From assembly GCF_000786655.1 (NCBI RefSeq), contig NZ_JROM01000017.1:53800-117799 (forward strand): a stretch of DNA of 64,000 nt. The letters run 5' to 3'. The notes beneath the pieces were generated by a model that was given only the letters and a program-made list of their open reading frames with translations, was not told where the DNA came from and did not search any database. A program made the position numbers and the translations under genes. Every line of letters begins with the position of its first letter. Position 1 is the stretch's first letter. The DNA comes from Kocuria marina. Its GTDB lineage: Bacteria; Actinomycetota; Actinomycetes; Actinomycetales; Micrococcaceae. Below are positions 43,687 to 52,055 of the stretch, piece by piece.

Positions 43687-45179
43687 ACATGCTGAGCCTG
43701 ATCGTCTTCCTGCCCCTGGCCGCCGCCGCCGTCCTGGCCGTGGTCCCCTCGATCGGGGCCGCGGCCGCGCGGTGGGCGTGGGTGGCGGTGAGCGTCGTGG
43801 AGCTGCTGCTCGTGGGCGTGCTGTGGGCGGGCTACGAGGACCCGGGACCCAACGGGCTGGCGTTCGAGGAGCAGGTGCCGTGGATCCCCGGGGTGAACAG
43901 CAGCTACCACGTGGGCGTGGACGGGCTCTCCCTGCCGCTGCTGGCCATGACGGCCGTCGTGTTCCTGGCCTGCGCCGTCCACGCCCTGCGGGACGCGGAC
44001 CGCCCGCGCGTGCAGGCCGCACTGTTCCTGTTCCTGCAGGGCGTGAGCCTCGGGGTGTTCGTGGCGGCCGACCTCATCCTGTTCTTCGTCTTCTTCGACC
44101 TGTCCATCGTGAGCATGTACTTCGTGATCGCCGGGTGGGGCCACGGCAACGCGGTCCGGTCGGCGCTGAAGTTCTTCCTCTACACGTTCCTGGGCTCCCT
44201 GGCCCTGCTGCTGGGCTTCATCGGGCTCTACGTGGCGGCGGCACCGCACACCTTCGACATCCCCGAGCTCGTCGCGGCCGCACCTCTGGCGGGCGATCCG
44301 CTCACCGGGGGGTTGGTGCTCGCGGCGATCCTGGTGGGCCTGGCCGTGAAGACCCCCACCGTGCCGTTCCACACGTGGCTCCCCCCGGCCCACACGGACG
44401 CCCCGGCCACCGGCTCGGCCGTGCTGGCGGGGGTGCTGCTGAAGATGGGCACCTACGGGTTCGTGCGCATCGCCATGCCGATCCTGCCCGAAGCGTGGCG
44501 GGCGTGGGCCTGGGTGATCGTGGCCGTCGGCGTCGTCTCGGTGCTCTACGGGGCGTTCGTGGCCCTGGCCCAGACGGATCTCAAGCGGATGATCGCCTAC
44601 ACCTCGGTCAATCACATGGGCTACATCGTCCTGGCCCTGGGCGCGGTCGGGGTCCTCGCCGAGGGCGCCGCCCAGGCCCGGTCCGTGGCGGTCACCGGCG
44701 CGGTGGTGCAGATGGTCAGCCACGGGCTGATCACCGCCGCCCTGTTCCTGCTCGCCGGGGTGATGCAGGACCGGGCCGGCTCCTACGACATGGGCTCCTA
44801 CGGCGGGCTGGCCGCCCCCGCCCCGCGCTACGCGGCGCTGTTCGCGGTCGGGGCCTTCGCCTCCCTGGGCCTGCCCGGGTTCTCCGGGTTCATCGCCGAG
44901 TTCCAGATCTTCGCCGGCAGCGTGGCGGTGGCCCCGGTCACCGCGGTCGCCCTGGTGGGCATCCTGGTCACCGCCGCACTGTTCCTGCGGGCCCTGCAGC
45001 GGGTCTTCACCGGCCCGGCGGCCGGGCACACCCCCGGGTTCGAGGACCTCCGGGCGCCGGAGCTGTGGTCCGCCGGTCCCCTGCTGGGCCTGTCCCTGCT
45101 CATCGGTGTGCTGCCCCGGGTGCTGCTCGAGGTGATCGAGCCGGCCTCGGCCGCCCTCGTGGGCCTGGTGGGACGGTAG
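43683..45179 (+). CDS. nuoM: NuoM-like antiporter subunit
   Basis: This 498-residue protein has the motif VKTPTVPFHTWLPPAHTDAPATGSAVLAGVLLKMGTYGF with the essential Lys. The usual Glu of the WE..L motif is Asp here (FFVFFDLSIVSMYFVIAGWG), a conservative change. It has about 14 helices. It overlaps nuoL by 4 nt (ATGA). With NuoL and NuoN it forms the ion-pumping array. Confidence 0.9.
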   Translation: MNMLSLIVFLPLAAAAVLAVVPSIGAAAARWAWVAVSVVELLLVGVLWAGYEDPGPNGLAFEEQVPWIPGVNSSYHVGVDGLSLPLLAMTAVVFLACAVHALRDADRPRVQAALFLFLQGVSLGVFVAADLILFFVFFDLSIVSMYFVIAGWGHGNAVRSALKFFLYTFLGSLALLLGFIGLYVAAAPHTFDIPELVAAAPLAGDPLTGGLVLAAILVGLAVKTPTVPFHTWLPPAHTDAPATGSAVLAGVLLKMGTYGFVRIAMPILPEAWRAWAWVIVAVGVVSVLYGAFVALAQTDLKRMIAYTSVNHMGYIVLALGAVGVLAEGAAQARSVAVTGAVVQMVSHGLITAALFLLAGVMQDRAGSYDMGSYGGLAAPAPRYAALFAVGAFASLGLPGFSGFIAEFQIFAGSVAVAPVTAVALVGILVTAALFLRALQRVFTGPAAGHTPGFEDLRAPELWSAGPLLGLSLLIGVLPRVLLEVIEPASAALVGLVGR

Positions 45180-45182
45180 CCG

Positions 45183-46616
45183 ATGGAGGCCTCGATGCAG
45201 ATGCGCCCCGAGCTGCTGCTGCCCGAGATTCTCGTCTTCCTCGGCGGGCTGGTGGTGCTGCTGGGCGGATCCTTCCTGCCCCGCGACCGGCAGTGGATCG
45301 CCCGCGCCGCCGCAGCCCTGGCCCTGCTGGGTGCCGCGGCCGCCGCGGCCCTCGCCATGGCCGGGCCCGCGCAGAGCGCCTTCAGCGGCACTTTCACCGT
45401 GGACACCGCCACCGGTACCGCCCGGGTGATCACCGCCCTGACCACCCTGCTGGTCCTGGGGGTGGCCTCCGGGGAGATCGCCGGGTCCCCGCGGGAGTCG
45501 GACACGTACGCGCTGCTGCTGCTGGCCACCACCGGGGTGATGGTCCTGGCCGGGTCCACCGACCTGCTCGTGCTGATCGTGGGGTTCCTGCTGGCCAGCA
45601 TCCCCCTGTACGGGATCGTCGGCCTCACCGGCGGCCGCGCCGGGGCCGAGGCCGCCATGAAGACCTACCTCATGGGGGCGCTGTCCGGGATCCTGCTCAT
45701 GCTCGGGGTCACCGTGCTCTACGCCCTGGCCGGGGGCACCGACTACGCCCTGCTCCAGGAGACGCTGCCCGCGGCCCCGGCCGCGGCCGTGGGCGCGGGC
45801 GTGCTGGGCGTGCTCGCCGGGCTGCTCTTCAAGGCCGGTGGGGTGCCCTTCCACTTCTGGGTGCCCGACGCCGCCCAGGGCACCGGGGCCACCGCCGCCA
45901 CGTTCCTCACCACCGTCCCGAAGGTGGGGGCGCTGGTGGCCGTGTACCGGCTCGTGGCCACGGTCTCCGCCGGGGACGGCTCCTGGTTGCTCGTCGCCGC
46001 ACTGCTGGCCACCGCCTCGATGGTCCTGGGCAACCTCGCGGCGTACTGGCAGACCGACCCCCGCCGGCTGCTGGGCTGGTCCACGGTGGCCCAGGTCGGG
46101 TTCCTGCTCGTGCCCGTGGCCGCGGCCGGGCGCAGCGACCTGGCCCTGCCCTCGCTGCTGTTCTACCTCGCCGCCTACGCCGTCACCAACGTCGCCGCCT
46201 TCGCCGTCACCGCCGCGCTGCCCGAGCACCGGGAGCTGGCCGACTACCGGGGCCTGGCGCGCTCCCGCCCCGGCCTGGGGCTGGCGCTGCTCGTGGCGCT
46301 GCTGGGGCTGGTGGGGACCCCGCCGCTGGCCGTGTTCGTCGGCAAGCTCACCACCGCCACCGCCGCCTGGGACGGCGGGCACGGCTGGCTGGCCCTGGTG
46401 GTGATGCTCAGCAGCGTGCTCAGCCTCTTCTACTACCTGCGCTGGTTCGCCCCCGTCTTCGCCCGCCCGGAGCAGCACGCCGCGGGGTTCCCCGGCCGCG
46501 GCGGGGCGGCCGCCTGGCCGGCCGTCACCGCCGGGGTCGCCGCGGTCGCGAGCCTGGTGCTGGGTGTCCTGGCCGGCGCCCTGTGGGCGGCCCTCGAGGG
46601 CCCCCTGGGAATGTAG
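45183..46616 (+). CDS. nuoN: NuoN-like antiporter subunit
   Basis: This 477-residue protein has the family motif GLLFKAGGVPFHFWVPDAAQGTGATAATFLTTVPKVGALVAVYR with Lys residues kept. The short segment LLASIPLYGIVGL lacks the Glu normally found there (LELLSLSLY in typical NuoN). Whether NuoN still pumps is therefore uncertain. It is the last gene of the nuo-like operon and is convergent with the potassium channel gene 55 bp on. Confidence 0.89.
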   Translation: MEASMQMRPELLLPEILVFLGGLVVLLGGSFLPRDRQWIARAAAALALLGAAAAAALAMAGPAQSAFSGTFTVDTATGTARVITALTTLLVLGVASGEIAGSPRESDTYALLLLATTGVMVLAGSTDLLVLIVGFLLASIPLYGIVGLTGGRAGAEAAMKTYLMGALSGILLMLGVTVLYALAGGTDYALLQETLPAAPAAAVGAGVLGVLAGLLFKAGGVPFHFWVPDAAQGTGATAATFLTTVPKVGALVAVYRLVATVSAGDGSWLLVAALLATASMVLGNLAAYWQTDPRRLLGWSTVAQVGFLLVPVAAAGRSDLALPSLLFYLAAYAVTNVAAFAVTAALPEHRELADYRGLARSRPGLGLALLVALLGLVGTPPLAVFVGKLTTATAAWDGGHGWLALVVMLSSVLSLFYYLRWFAPVFARPEQHAAGFPGRGGAAAWPAVTAGVAAVASLVLGVLAGALWAALEGPLGM

Positions 46617-46671
46617 GTGCGGCGACCTTCGCGCCCCGGACCGCCCGTGCGCAACGCCGAGAGGGGCGAAC

Positions 46672-47547
46672 TCAGGCCCGGGTGCTCTGGCCGTGCTCGG
46701 CCGCATAGGCGGCGAAGACCTCACCGGGGTGCTCCCCGGTGCCCACGAAGTCGTCCTTGATCTCGGACCCGAGCTGGTCCAGGGCCGAGGACAGCCGCTG
46801 GGCGCTGGACCGCACCGCCGGCTCGGACCGGGCCATGGCCGCATCACGGAGCCGCAGCGCATACGGCAACTGCCGTGCCAAGGACAGATCGGGGTCGCTC
46901 TCCTGAAAATAGAAACCCTCGGTGTGCTGGGTGAAGTCCACGGAGATCTTCGTGAGATCCGCCTGCAGGGAATCCAGGACCCGGGAGGCGATGACCGGCT
47001 CGACCTCCTCGATCGTCTCGGCATAGTCGGCGTCGGCCAGCCCCTTGAGTTCCAGGGCCAGCGCCCGGCGCCGCATCAGGGGAGGATAGATCTGCGTGAA
47101 CCACGTCAGCGCCGCGGTCAACAGCGCGAACCCGGTCAAGGCCTCGAACGGGGCAGCGACCCGGATCCACGAGTCGGTGGCCACCACGTCCCCGTAGCCC
47201 AGCGTCGACAGCGTCACCACGGAGACGTAGACGGCCTCGACCGCGTCCGGGTAGGCGGCCGCGTCGATGCCGGAGGAGTACATGAACCCGCCCGGGACGT
47301 GCGGGTAGTAGATCAGCGCCCACCCCGCTGCTTGCAGCACCACCCAGAGGAGCACCACGGCCACCATCGCCGCCGGCCCCACGGCGGAGCCGGCCCGGTG
47401 ACCGGTGGCCTTCGAGACCTTCCACACCGTGGAGAGCACCAGTCGGCTCAGACGTCCCTGGCCGCTGGGGTGCAACAGGGTGTGGAACATGTCCATCAGC
47501 CCGGCTACGATGACCACGATCCCCAGAGCTGTCAGCAGTACGTCCAT
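46672..47547 (-). CDS. Potassium channel family protein (two-TM pore)
   Basis: This 291-residue protein has an N-terminal hydrophobic helix (LLTALGIVVIVAGLMDMFHTLLH), a second helix near 65-85, and the pore loop VYVSVVTLSTLGYGDVVATD with the TLGYGD selectivity filter. An inner helix follows. The cytoplasmic C-terminal part (about 175-291) is helical and shows no RCK domain. It is probably a K+ (or general cation) channel. It follows the nuo-like set in convergent orientation. Confidence 0.87.
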   Translation of the reverse strand: MDVLLTALGIVVIVAGLMDMFHTLLHPSGQGRLSRLVLSTVWKVSKATGHRAGSAVGPAAMVAVVLLWVVLQAAGWALIYYPHVPGGFMYSSGIDAAAYPDAVEAVYVSVVTLSTLGYGDVVATDSWIRVAAPFEALTGFALLTAALTWFTQIYPPLMRRRALALELKGLADADYAETIEEVEPVIASRVLDSLQADLTKISVDFTQHTEGFYFQESDPDLSLARQLPYALRLRDAAMARSEPAVRSSAQRLSSALDQLGSEIKDDFVGTGEHPGEVFAAYAAEHGQSTRA

Positions 47548-47611
47548 GATCGACCTCCGTCGTTGGTTCTTGTTCTTCCGGTCCCCGGGTTACGGGGCGG
47601 CTCACCGGTCC

Positions 47612-48943
47612 TCAGTGCTGTTCGTGCTCGCCCTGCCGCGCGTCCTCGTCGGAGCGGTGTCGCACGGTGAACCACTGCGCCACGACGATGACCAGGGCCA
47701 CCACGGCGGTGATTACCAGGGTGAACGGGTCCGACTGGGATTTCAGCAGCACGAACGGCACGAGCACCGTGACGTCGAGGGCGATCGCGACCCAGGGGAT
47801 CCACGGTTTGGCCCCGACGTCGTCCTTGAGGTGGCGGAGGATGCCGAGGTGGATGGCGATGTCCATCGCCAGGTAGAGGATGGCGCCGAGGGAGGCGATC
47901 TGGCCCAGGTCGAAGAAGGCCGCCATGACGATGGCCAGTCCCGCCGTGATGTAGAGGGACTGGTGGCCCTCCTGACCCGGCAGCCCGGGGGCCTGGCCCA
48001 TGTCGCGGAGCATGTCGTAGAGCTTCGAGACCGAGAACAGGCTCGCGATCAGCCCCGACAGGGTCGCGACGACGGCGATCGCCACGGTCAGCGTCACGCC
48101 CCAGGCGCCGAACATCGGCTCGGCCGCCTCGGCCAGGGCGTAGTCCCGGGCCTCGACGATCTGCGGCACGGTCAGGCTGCCGGTCACCGCGACGGTGATC
48201 AGCAGGTAGAGCACGGTGCACAGGGCGAGGGAGATCATGATGGAGCGGCCGATGTTGCGCTCCGGCTGCTGCAGGTCGGCGCCCTGGTTGGTGATCGTGG
48301 TGAAGCCCTTGTACGCCAGGATGCACAGGGTGGTTCCGGCCAGGAAGCCGGCCCATCCCGCCTCCGGCGGGGTGCGGTCGGCGGCGCTGAACAGCCGGCC
48401 CAGGGAGGACACCCCGGCGGCGAGGATGCCGGCGATCGCCAGCACGGCGATCCCGACGATCTTGAGCGCCGCGGTCACCGTGGCCGAGCGCTCCACCCAC
48501 CGGTTGCCCACCAGGTTGACCAGGGCGGCGGCCACGATCGCCACCACCGCCAGCACCGCCACCCACACCTCGGAGCCCTGCAGGCCGAAGGGGCGCAGCA
48601 GGTAGGAGGCGAAGGTACGGCCCAGCAGGGACTCGGCCAGGATCATCGACACGTACATGAACAGGGAGAAGGACCCGGCGAGAACCCCGGGGCCGTAGGC
48701 GGCCTTGAGCAGCATCGCGATCCCGCCGGAGGACGGGTTGGTGGCCGAGTAGCGGATGTAGGAGTAGGAGCTGAACGCCACGACCACGGCTCCGGCGAGG
48801 AACGCCCAGGGCACCCAGCCGCCGGCCAGTTCGGCGACCTGCCCCACGAGGGCGAAGATGCCTGCGCCGATCATCACCCCCGTCCCCAGGGCGACGGAAC
48901 CGGTCAGGGAGAGCTTCTGCTGCGTCTGCGTGTCGTGGTCCAT
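47612..48943 (-). CDS. APC family amino acid/polyamine permease
   Basis: This 443-residue protein has about 12 membrane helices and the family start LTGSVALGTGVMIGAGIFALVGQVAELAGGW (unwound helix 1, GIFALVG). ATG 48943 is chosen because a GGAAGG site is correctly placed only for it, not for GTG 48955. The substrate is unknown. It lies between the K+ channel and the multicopper oxidase on the minus strand. Confidence 0.9.
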   Translation of the reverse strand: MDHDTQTQQKLSLTGSVALGTGVMIGAGIFALVGQVAELAGGWVPWAFLAGAVVVAFSSYSYIRYSATNPSSGGIAMLLKAAYGPGVLAGSFSLFMYVSMILAESLLGRTFASYLLRPFGLQGSEVWVAVLAVVAIVAAALVNLVGNRWVERSATVTAALKIVGIAVLAIAGILAAGVSSLGRLFSAADRTPPEAGWAGFLAGTTLCILAYKGFTTITNQGADLQQPERNIGRSIMISLALCTVLYLLITVAVTGSLTVPQIVEARDYALAEAAEPMFGAWGVTLTVAIAVVATLSGLIASLFSVSKLYDMLRDMGQAPGLPGQEGHQSLYITAGLAIVMAAFFDLGQIASLGAILYLAMDIAIHLGILRHLKDDVGAKPWIPWVAIALDVTVLVPFVLLKSQSDPFTLVITAVVALVIVVAQWFTVRHRSDEDARQGEHEQH

Positions 48944-49030
48944 GAGGAGGTGCACGTCCTTCCTGCCGGGCGGTGAGTGCCCCCGGCGGTGGGGTGGTTC
49001 GGACAGGGTCGGTGGGCCGGCCCACGGTGC

Positions 49031-50515
49031 TCAGCGGGCCTCGAGGGTGCCCATCATGCCGAGGTCCTCGTGGTCGAGGATGTGGCAGTGGTAGACGGTG
49101 CGGCCGGCGAAGTCGTCGAAGGCCACCCGGACCGTCACCTCTCCGAAGGCCGGGACGTTGACCACGTCCAGCCACCGCGGTGCGGCGACCTCGCGGCCCG
49201 CCTCGGTCACGACCTGCATGGGCCACACGTGCAGGTGCATCGGGTGGTCCATGGGGCTGGAGTTGGTGAGGGTCCACTCCTCCACGGTGCCCACCCGGAC
49301 CCGCTGGTCGGTGCGCTCGGCGTCGAACGGCCGCCCGTCGATCGTGAAGGACATCATCTGCCCGGGGCCGCGCATGCCGCCCATCATCCCGCCCATGCCC
49401 ATGCCCATGGCGAAGTCCAGGGTGCGCCGGGCCGCGACCGGCTCCTCGCGCAGGTCCCGCAGCACCGGACCCGGGGGGACGGGGCCGGCGTCCGCGGCCC
49501 GGTCCCCGGTGACCTCGAGGGTGAGCAGCTCGATCGGCTCGTCGGTGCCGGGGCCGTCCCCCGGCATCGCCCCGCCCATCATGCCGTCCATGCTGCCGCG
49601 GTCCACGGGGGCGGCGGTCAGGGTGGAGGCGCCCTCGCGGGTGTCCACGAGCAGCTCCACCCGGTTGCCCGGGGCCAGGGTCACCTCGGTGAGCTCGACC
49701 GGCTCGGGGAGGCGGCCGACGTCGCGGCCGAGCAGCCGCAGCGTCTGGCCGTCGAGGGTCAGGCGCAGGTACCGGGCCGGGCAGGCGTTGACGACCCGCC
49801 ACAGCTCCCGCTCCCCGGGTGCGGCGCCGGCCCGGGGCCGGACCTGGCCGTTGACCAGCACGGTCTCGCCCTCCCGGCCCATCATCCGCTGCGGCGGGGA
49901 GACCTCGGCCAGGTTCCCGGAGTCGTCGAGGGTGAGGTCCGAGACCACCAGCACCCGTTCCCGGGCCACGGGCACGGGGTCGGGGTCCTCGACGACGATG
50001 GCCCCGTAGAGACCCGCCGCGAGCTGGTCGGCCACGTGCCCGTGCCGGTGCGGGTGGTACCAGTAGGTGCCGGGCGGGTGGTCGTCCGGAAGGGAGAAGT
50101 CGTAGTCGAAGGAGTCCCCGGGGGCGATGCTGACGAAGGGGTTGTCCCCGTTGTCCTCCGGGGAGACGTGCAGCCCGTGCACGTGCAGGTTCGTGGGGGC
50201 CTCCAGGCCGTTGGTCATCGCCACCCGGAGCGTGTCGCCGGGGCGGACCCGCAGGGTGGGCCCCGGCAGGGAGCCGTTGAACGCCTGCACGTGCGCGGTG
50301 CGCGCCCCGATCCGCACCCGGGCGGGGGCGGCCTCCAGGGCCAGGTCCAGGGCCCCGTCCCGGCTGGACAGCACCTCAGGCTGCACCAGCTCCCGGCCGC
50401 CGCCGAGGGCCTCGCCGCCGCCGCTGGTCCACCACAGCCCGGCCCCGCCCACGGCCGCGGCACCGGCCCCGGCCGCGCCCAGGGCCAGCATCTGTCGGCG
50501 GGTCAGCGGGCTCAC
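49031..50515 (-). CDS. Multicopper oxidase (CopA/CueO-like) with Tat signal
   Basis: This 494-residue, three-domain oxidase probably oxidises Cu(I) to Cu(II) outside the cell. The N-terminus has a twin-arginine signal (RRQMLALGAAGAG). The copper motifs are HVHGLHVSPE, YWYHPHRHGHVADQL, HPMHLHVWPMQVV and the C-terminal HCHILDHEDLGMMGT with Met as axial ligand. A Met-rich loop (AMGMGMGGMMGGMRGPGQMM) is present at about 345-365. GTG 50515 overlaps the stop of the SHOCT gene (GTGA). Confidence 0.93.
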   Translation of the reverse strand: MSPLTRRQMLALGAAGAGAAAVGGAGLWWTSGGGEALGGGRELVQPEVLSSRDGALDLALEAAPARVRIGARTAHVQAFNGSLPGPTLRVRPGDTLRVAMTNGLEAPTNLHVHGLHVSPEDNGDNPFVSIAPGDSFDYDFSLPDDHPPGTYWYHPHRHGHVADQLAAGLYGAIVVEDPDPVPVARERVLVVSDLTLDDSGNLAEVSPPQRMMGREGETVLVNGQVRPRAGAAPGERELWRVVNACPARYLRLTLDGQTLRLLGRDVGRLPEPVELTEVTLAPGNRVELLVDTREGASTLTAAPVDRGSMDGMMGGAMPGDGPGTDEPIELLTLEVTGDRAADAGPVPPGPVLRDLREEPVAARRTLDFAMGMGMGGMMGGMRGPGQMMSFTIDGRPFDAERTDQRVRVGTVEEWTLTNSSPMDHPMHLHVWPMQVVTEAGREVAAPRWLDVVNVPAFGEVTVRVAFDDFAGRTVYHCHILDHEDLGMMGTLEAR

Positions 50516-50790
50516 CTGCCGCCCTCGTCCAGGGTCCGCAGCCGCTCCCGGTATTCCTCGGTGCTGATCTCCCCGCGCGCGTAGCGCTCCTCGAGGATCT
50601 CGCGGGACCGGCGCGGGCCCGCCCCCGTCGGGGGCGCGGCGTATCCGCCCTGCCTGGTCCCGCCGCCCGTGCCGCCGGTGAACGCCTTCACGAGCACGAC
50701 CACCAGCACGACCACCCCCACGATCAGCAGGATCCAGAAGAGCCAGGCCCATCCCATGCCCCCTCCCATGCCGTCGCCCCACATCATCAC
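50512..50790 (-). CDS. SHOCT domain membrane protein
   Basis: This 92-residue protein has a Met/Gly-rich start (MMMWGDGMGGGMGW) and one membrane helix (LFWILLIVGVVVLVVVLVKAF). A linker and a C-terminal SHOCT motif follow (REILEERYARGEISTEEYRERLRTL). Such proteins often accompany copper oxidases; their action is unknown. It is translationally coupled to the downstream multicopper oxidase. Confidence 0.88.
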   Translation of the reverse strand: MMMWGDGMGGGMGWAWLFWILLIVGVVVLVVVLVKAFTGGTGGGTRQGGYAAPPTGAGPRRSREILEERYARGEISTEEYRERLRTLDEGGR

Positions 50791-50866
50791 GGTCCTCCTT
50801 CATCGATCGGTTCGCTGCTTCCTGCAGAGCGCCGCCCGTGGGCGGCGACGCCGGTCACCGGGGCAG

Positions 50867-51532
50867 TCAGGAACCGTCCGGCAGCTCCTGGAGCATCTGC
50901 TCCATCTCGGTGATCTCCGCCTCCTGGTCCTCGACCACCTGGCGGGCGAGCTCGACGGCCTGGGGGTTCTGTCCCTGCTCGATCTGCTCCTGGGCCATCT
51001 CGACCGCGCCTTGGTGGTGGACGGTCATCTGCTCCAGGTACAGCCGGGCCGCGTCCGTCCCCTGCGCGTCGTTGAGCATGCCCATGTCCTCCTCGCTCAT
51101 CATCCCGCCGGTCCCGTGGTCCATGGACGTGGAGTCCTCGGCGGGCATCGGCGCTTCCCAGGTCTGCAGCATCTGGTTCATGCGCTCGATCTCCGGGCCC
51201 TGGGCATCGATGACCTTCTGGGCGAAGTCCTGGACATCGGCGGGGATGTCGTCCTTGGCCAGCAGTGTCTCGCTCATGTCTACGGCCTGCTGGTGGTGGG
51301 GGATCATCATCTGGGCGAACATCACGTCGTCGTCGTTGTGCTCTTCAGCGATCGGCTCCCCTGAGGTAGCGCCCGACGGGGTGCTCGAGGGGCTACCGGC
51401 CCCGGTGGCGGCAGCTGTGGAGCTGGTGGTCTCGGAGGCCGCGTCAGTGTTCTGTTCGCCTCCGGTGCCGCAGCCGGCCAGGGCCAGGGCAGAGGCGAGG
51501 GCCACGGCGGTGAGGGAAGAGGCTCGGTTCAT
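50867..51532 (-). CDS. DUF305 lipoprotein (copper-associated)
   Basis: This 221-residue protein has a lipobox signal (ALASALALAGCGTGG, lipidated Cys at about 20). It carries DUF305 units with the HH motif (AQMMIPHHQQAVDMSETLLAKD) and EQMTVHHQGAVEMAQEQIEQG. A Met/His segment (MDHGTGGMMSEEDMG) sits between them. It is membrane-anchored, unlike the DUF305 protein at 37386. ATG 51532 gives the lipobox; longer in-frame starts lack one. Confidence 0.9.
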   Translation of the reverse strand: MNRASSLTAVALASALALAGCGTGGEQNTDAASETTSSTAAATGAGSPSSTPSGATSGEPIAEEHNDDDVMFAQMMIPHHQQAVDMSETLLAKDDIPADVQDFAQKVIDAQGPEIERMNQMLQTWEAPMPAEDSTSMDHGTGGMMSEEDMGMLNDAQGTDAARLYLEQMTVHHQGAVEMAQEQIEQGQNPQAVELARQVVEDQEAEITEMEQMLQELPDGS

Positions 51533-51632
51533 GGGGATGTCCTTACGTGGGGTGGTTGGGTGGTGGTGGCCCCAGGCAGGGCCTGGAGACCGGGAGCCGG
51601 GTCGGGCCGTGGGGGATCCGGTCCCGGCACGC

Positions 51633-51971
51633 TCAGGAAGAGGTGACCGCATATCCGGCACGCGCCACTGCGGCGCGCACGGATTCCTCTGCGACAGGGG
51701 TGGTGCTGGTCACGGTAACGGCCGAAGCCTCGCCGGCTACGAGGTCGATCTGCACGTCAAGGACCCCCTCCAACGCCGTGAGGGCCTCGGTGACCCGGCC
51801 GGCGCAGTGGCCGCAGGTCATGCCCTCCACCTGGTAGGTCGTGGCGGTGCCGTCCGAGGACGGCGACTGCGCCTCGACGGCAGTCCCCGCTTCCTCAGGG
51901 ACAGAGGAGGGAGCGCAGCAGGCGCAACCGGTGGCGGCCATCGGCAGGGGGCGGCGGGGCGAGCTGGTCAT
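51633..51971 (-). CDS. Heavy-metal-associated (HMA) domain protein, CopZ-like with an extra CACC motif
   Basis: This 112-residue protein has an HMA ferredoxin-like fold (TTYQVEGMTCGHCAGRVTEALTAL) with the Cu(I)-binding MTCGHC. Before it lies a 40-residue N-terminal tail with ATGCACCAPSS, which offers three more cysteines. It is probably a Cu(I) chaperone or sensor partner. A perfect CsoR-type inverted repeat sits 55 bp upstream. No copper P-type ATPase gene is present in the window. Confidence 0.88.
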   Translation of the reverse strand: MTSSPRRPLPMAATGCACCAPSSVPEEAGTAVEAQSPSSDGTATTYQVEGMTCGHCAGRVTEALTALEGVLDVQIDLVAGEASAVTVTSTTPVAEESVRAAVARAGYAVTSS

Positions 51972-52025
51972 GGTGGGCTCCTTCGGATCGTGAGGGAACG
52001 GGGAACGCCCCTCGCCTCTCAGGTA

Positions 52026-52044
52026 TATACCCTGGGGGGGTATA
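52026..52044 (-). promoter_or_regulatory. CsoR-type copper operator (TATACCC-N5-GGGTATA)
   Basis: A perfect 7-bp inverted repeat TATACCC / GGGTATA is separated by TGGGG. It closely resembles known CsoR operators (the B. subtilis copZA site is of the form TACCCTACGGGGGTA). It lies between the histidine kinase stop (52056) and the HMA gene start (51971) and should control the latter. No csoR gene is in the window, so the regulator would act from elsewhere. Confidence 0.8.
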
Positions 52045-52055
52045 GTGCAAGGATG

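Noticed and set aside
43772..47024. Long frames (978 residues plus, 1118 residues minus) overlapping the nuo-like genes
   Set aside because: Shadow frames of nuoM and nuoN; composition is arginine/glycine-rich and no domains are seen.
47532..49802. 756-residue minus-strand frame over the permease and oxidase genes
   Set aside because: Out-of-frame reading of the same strand; the permease and the oxidase frames carry the family motifs.
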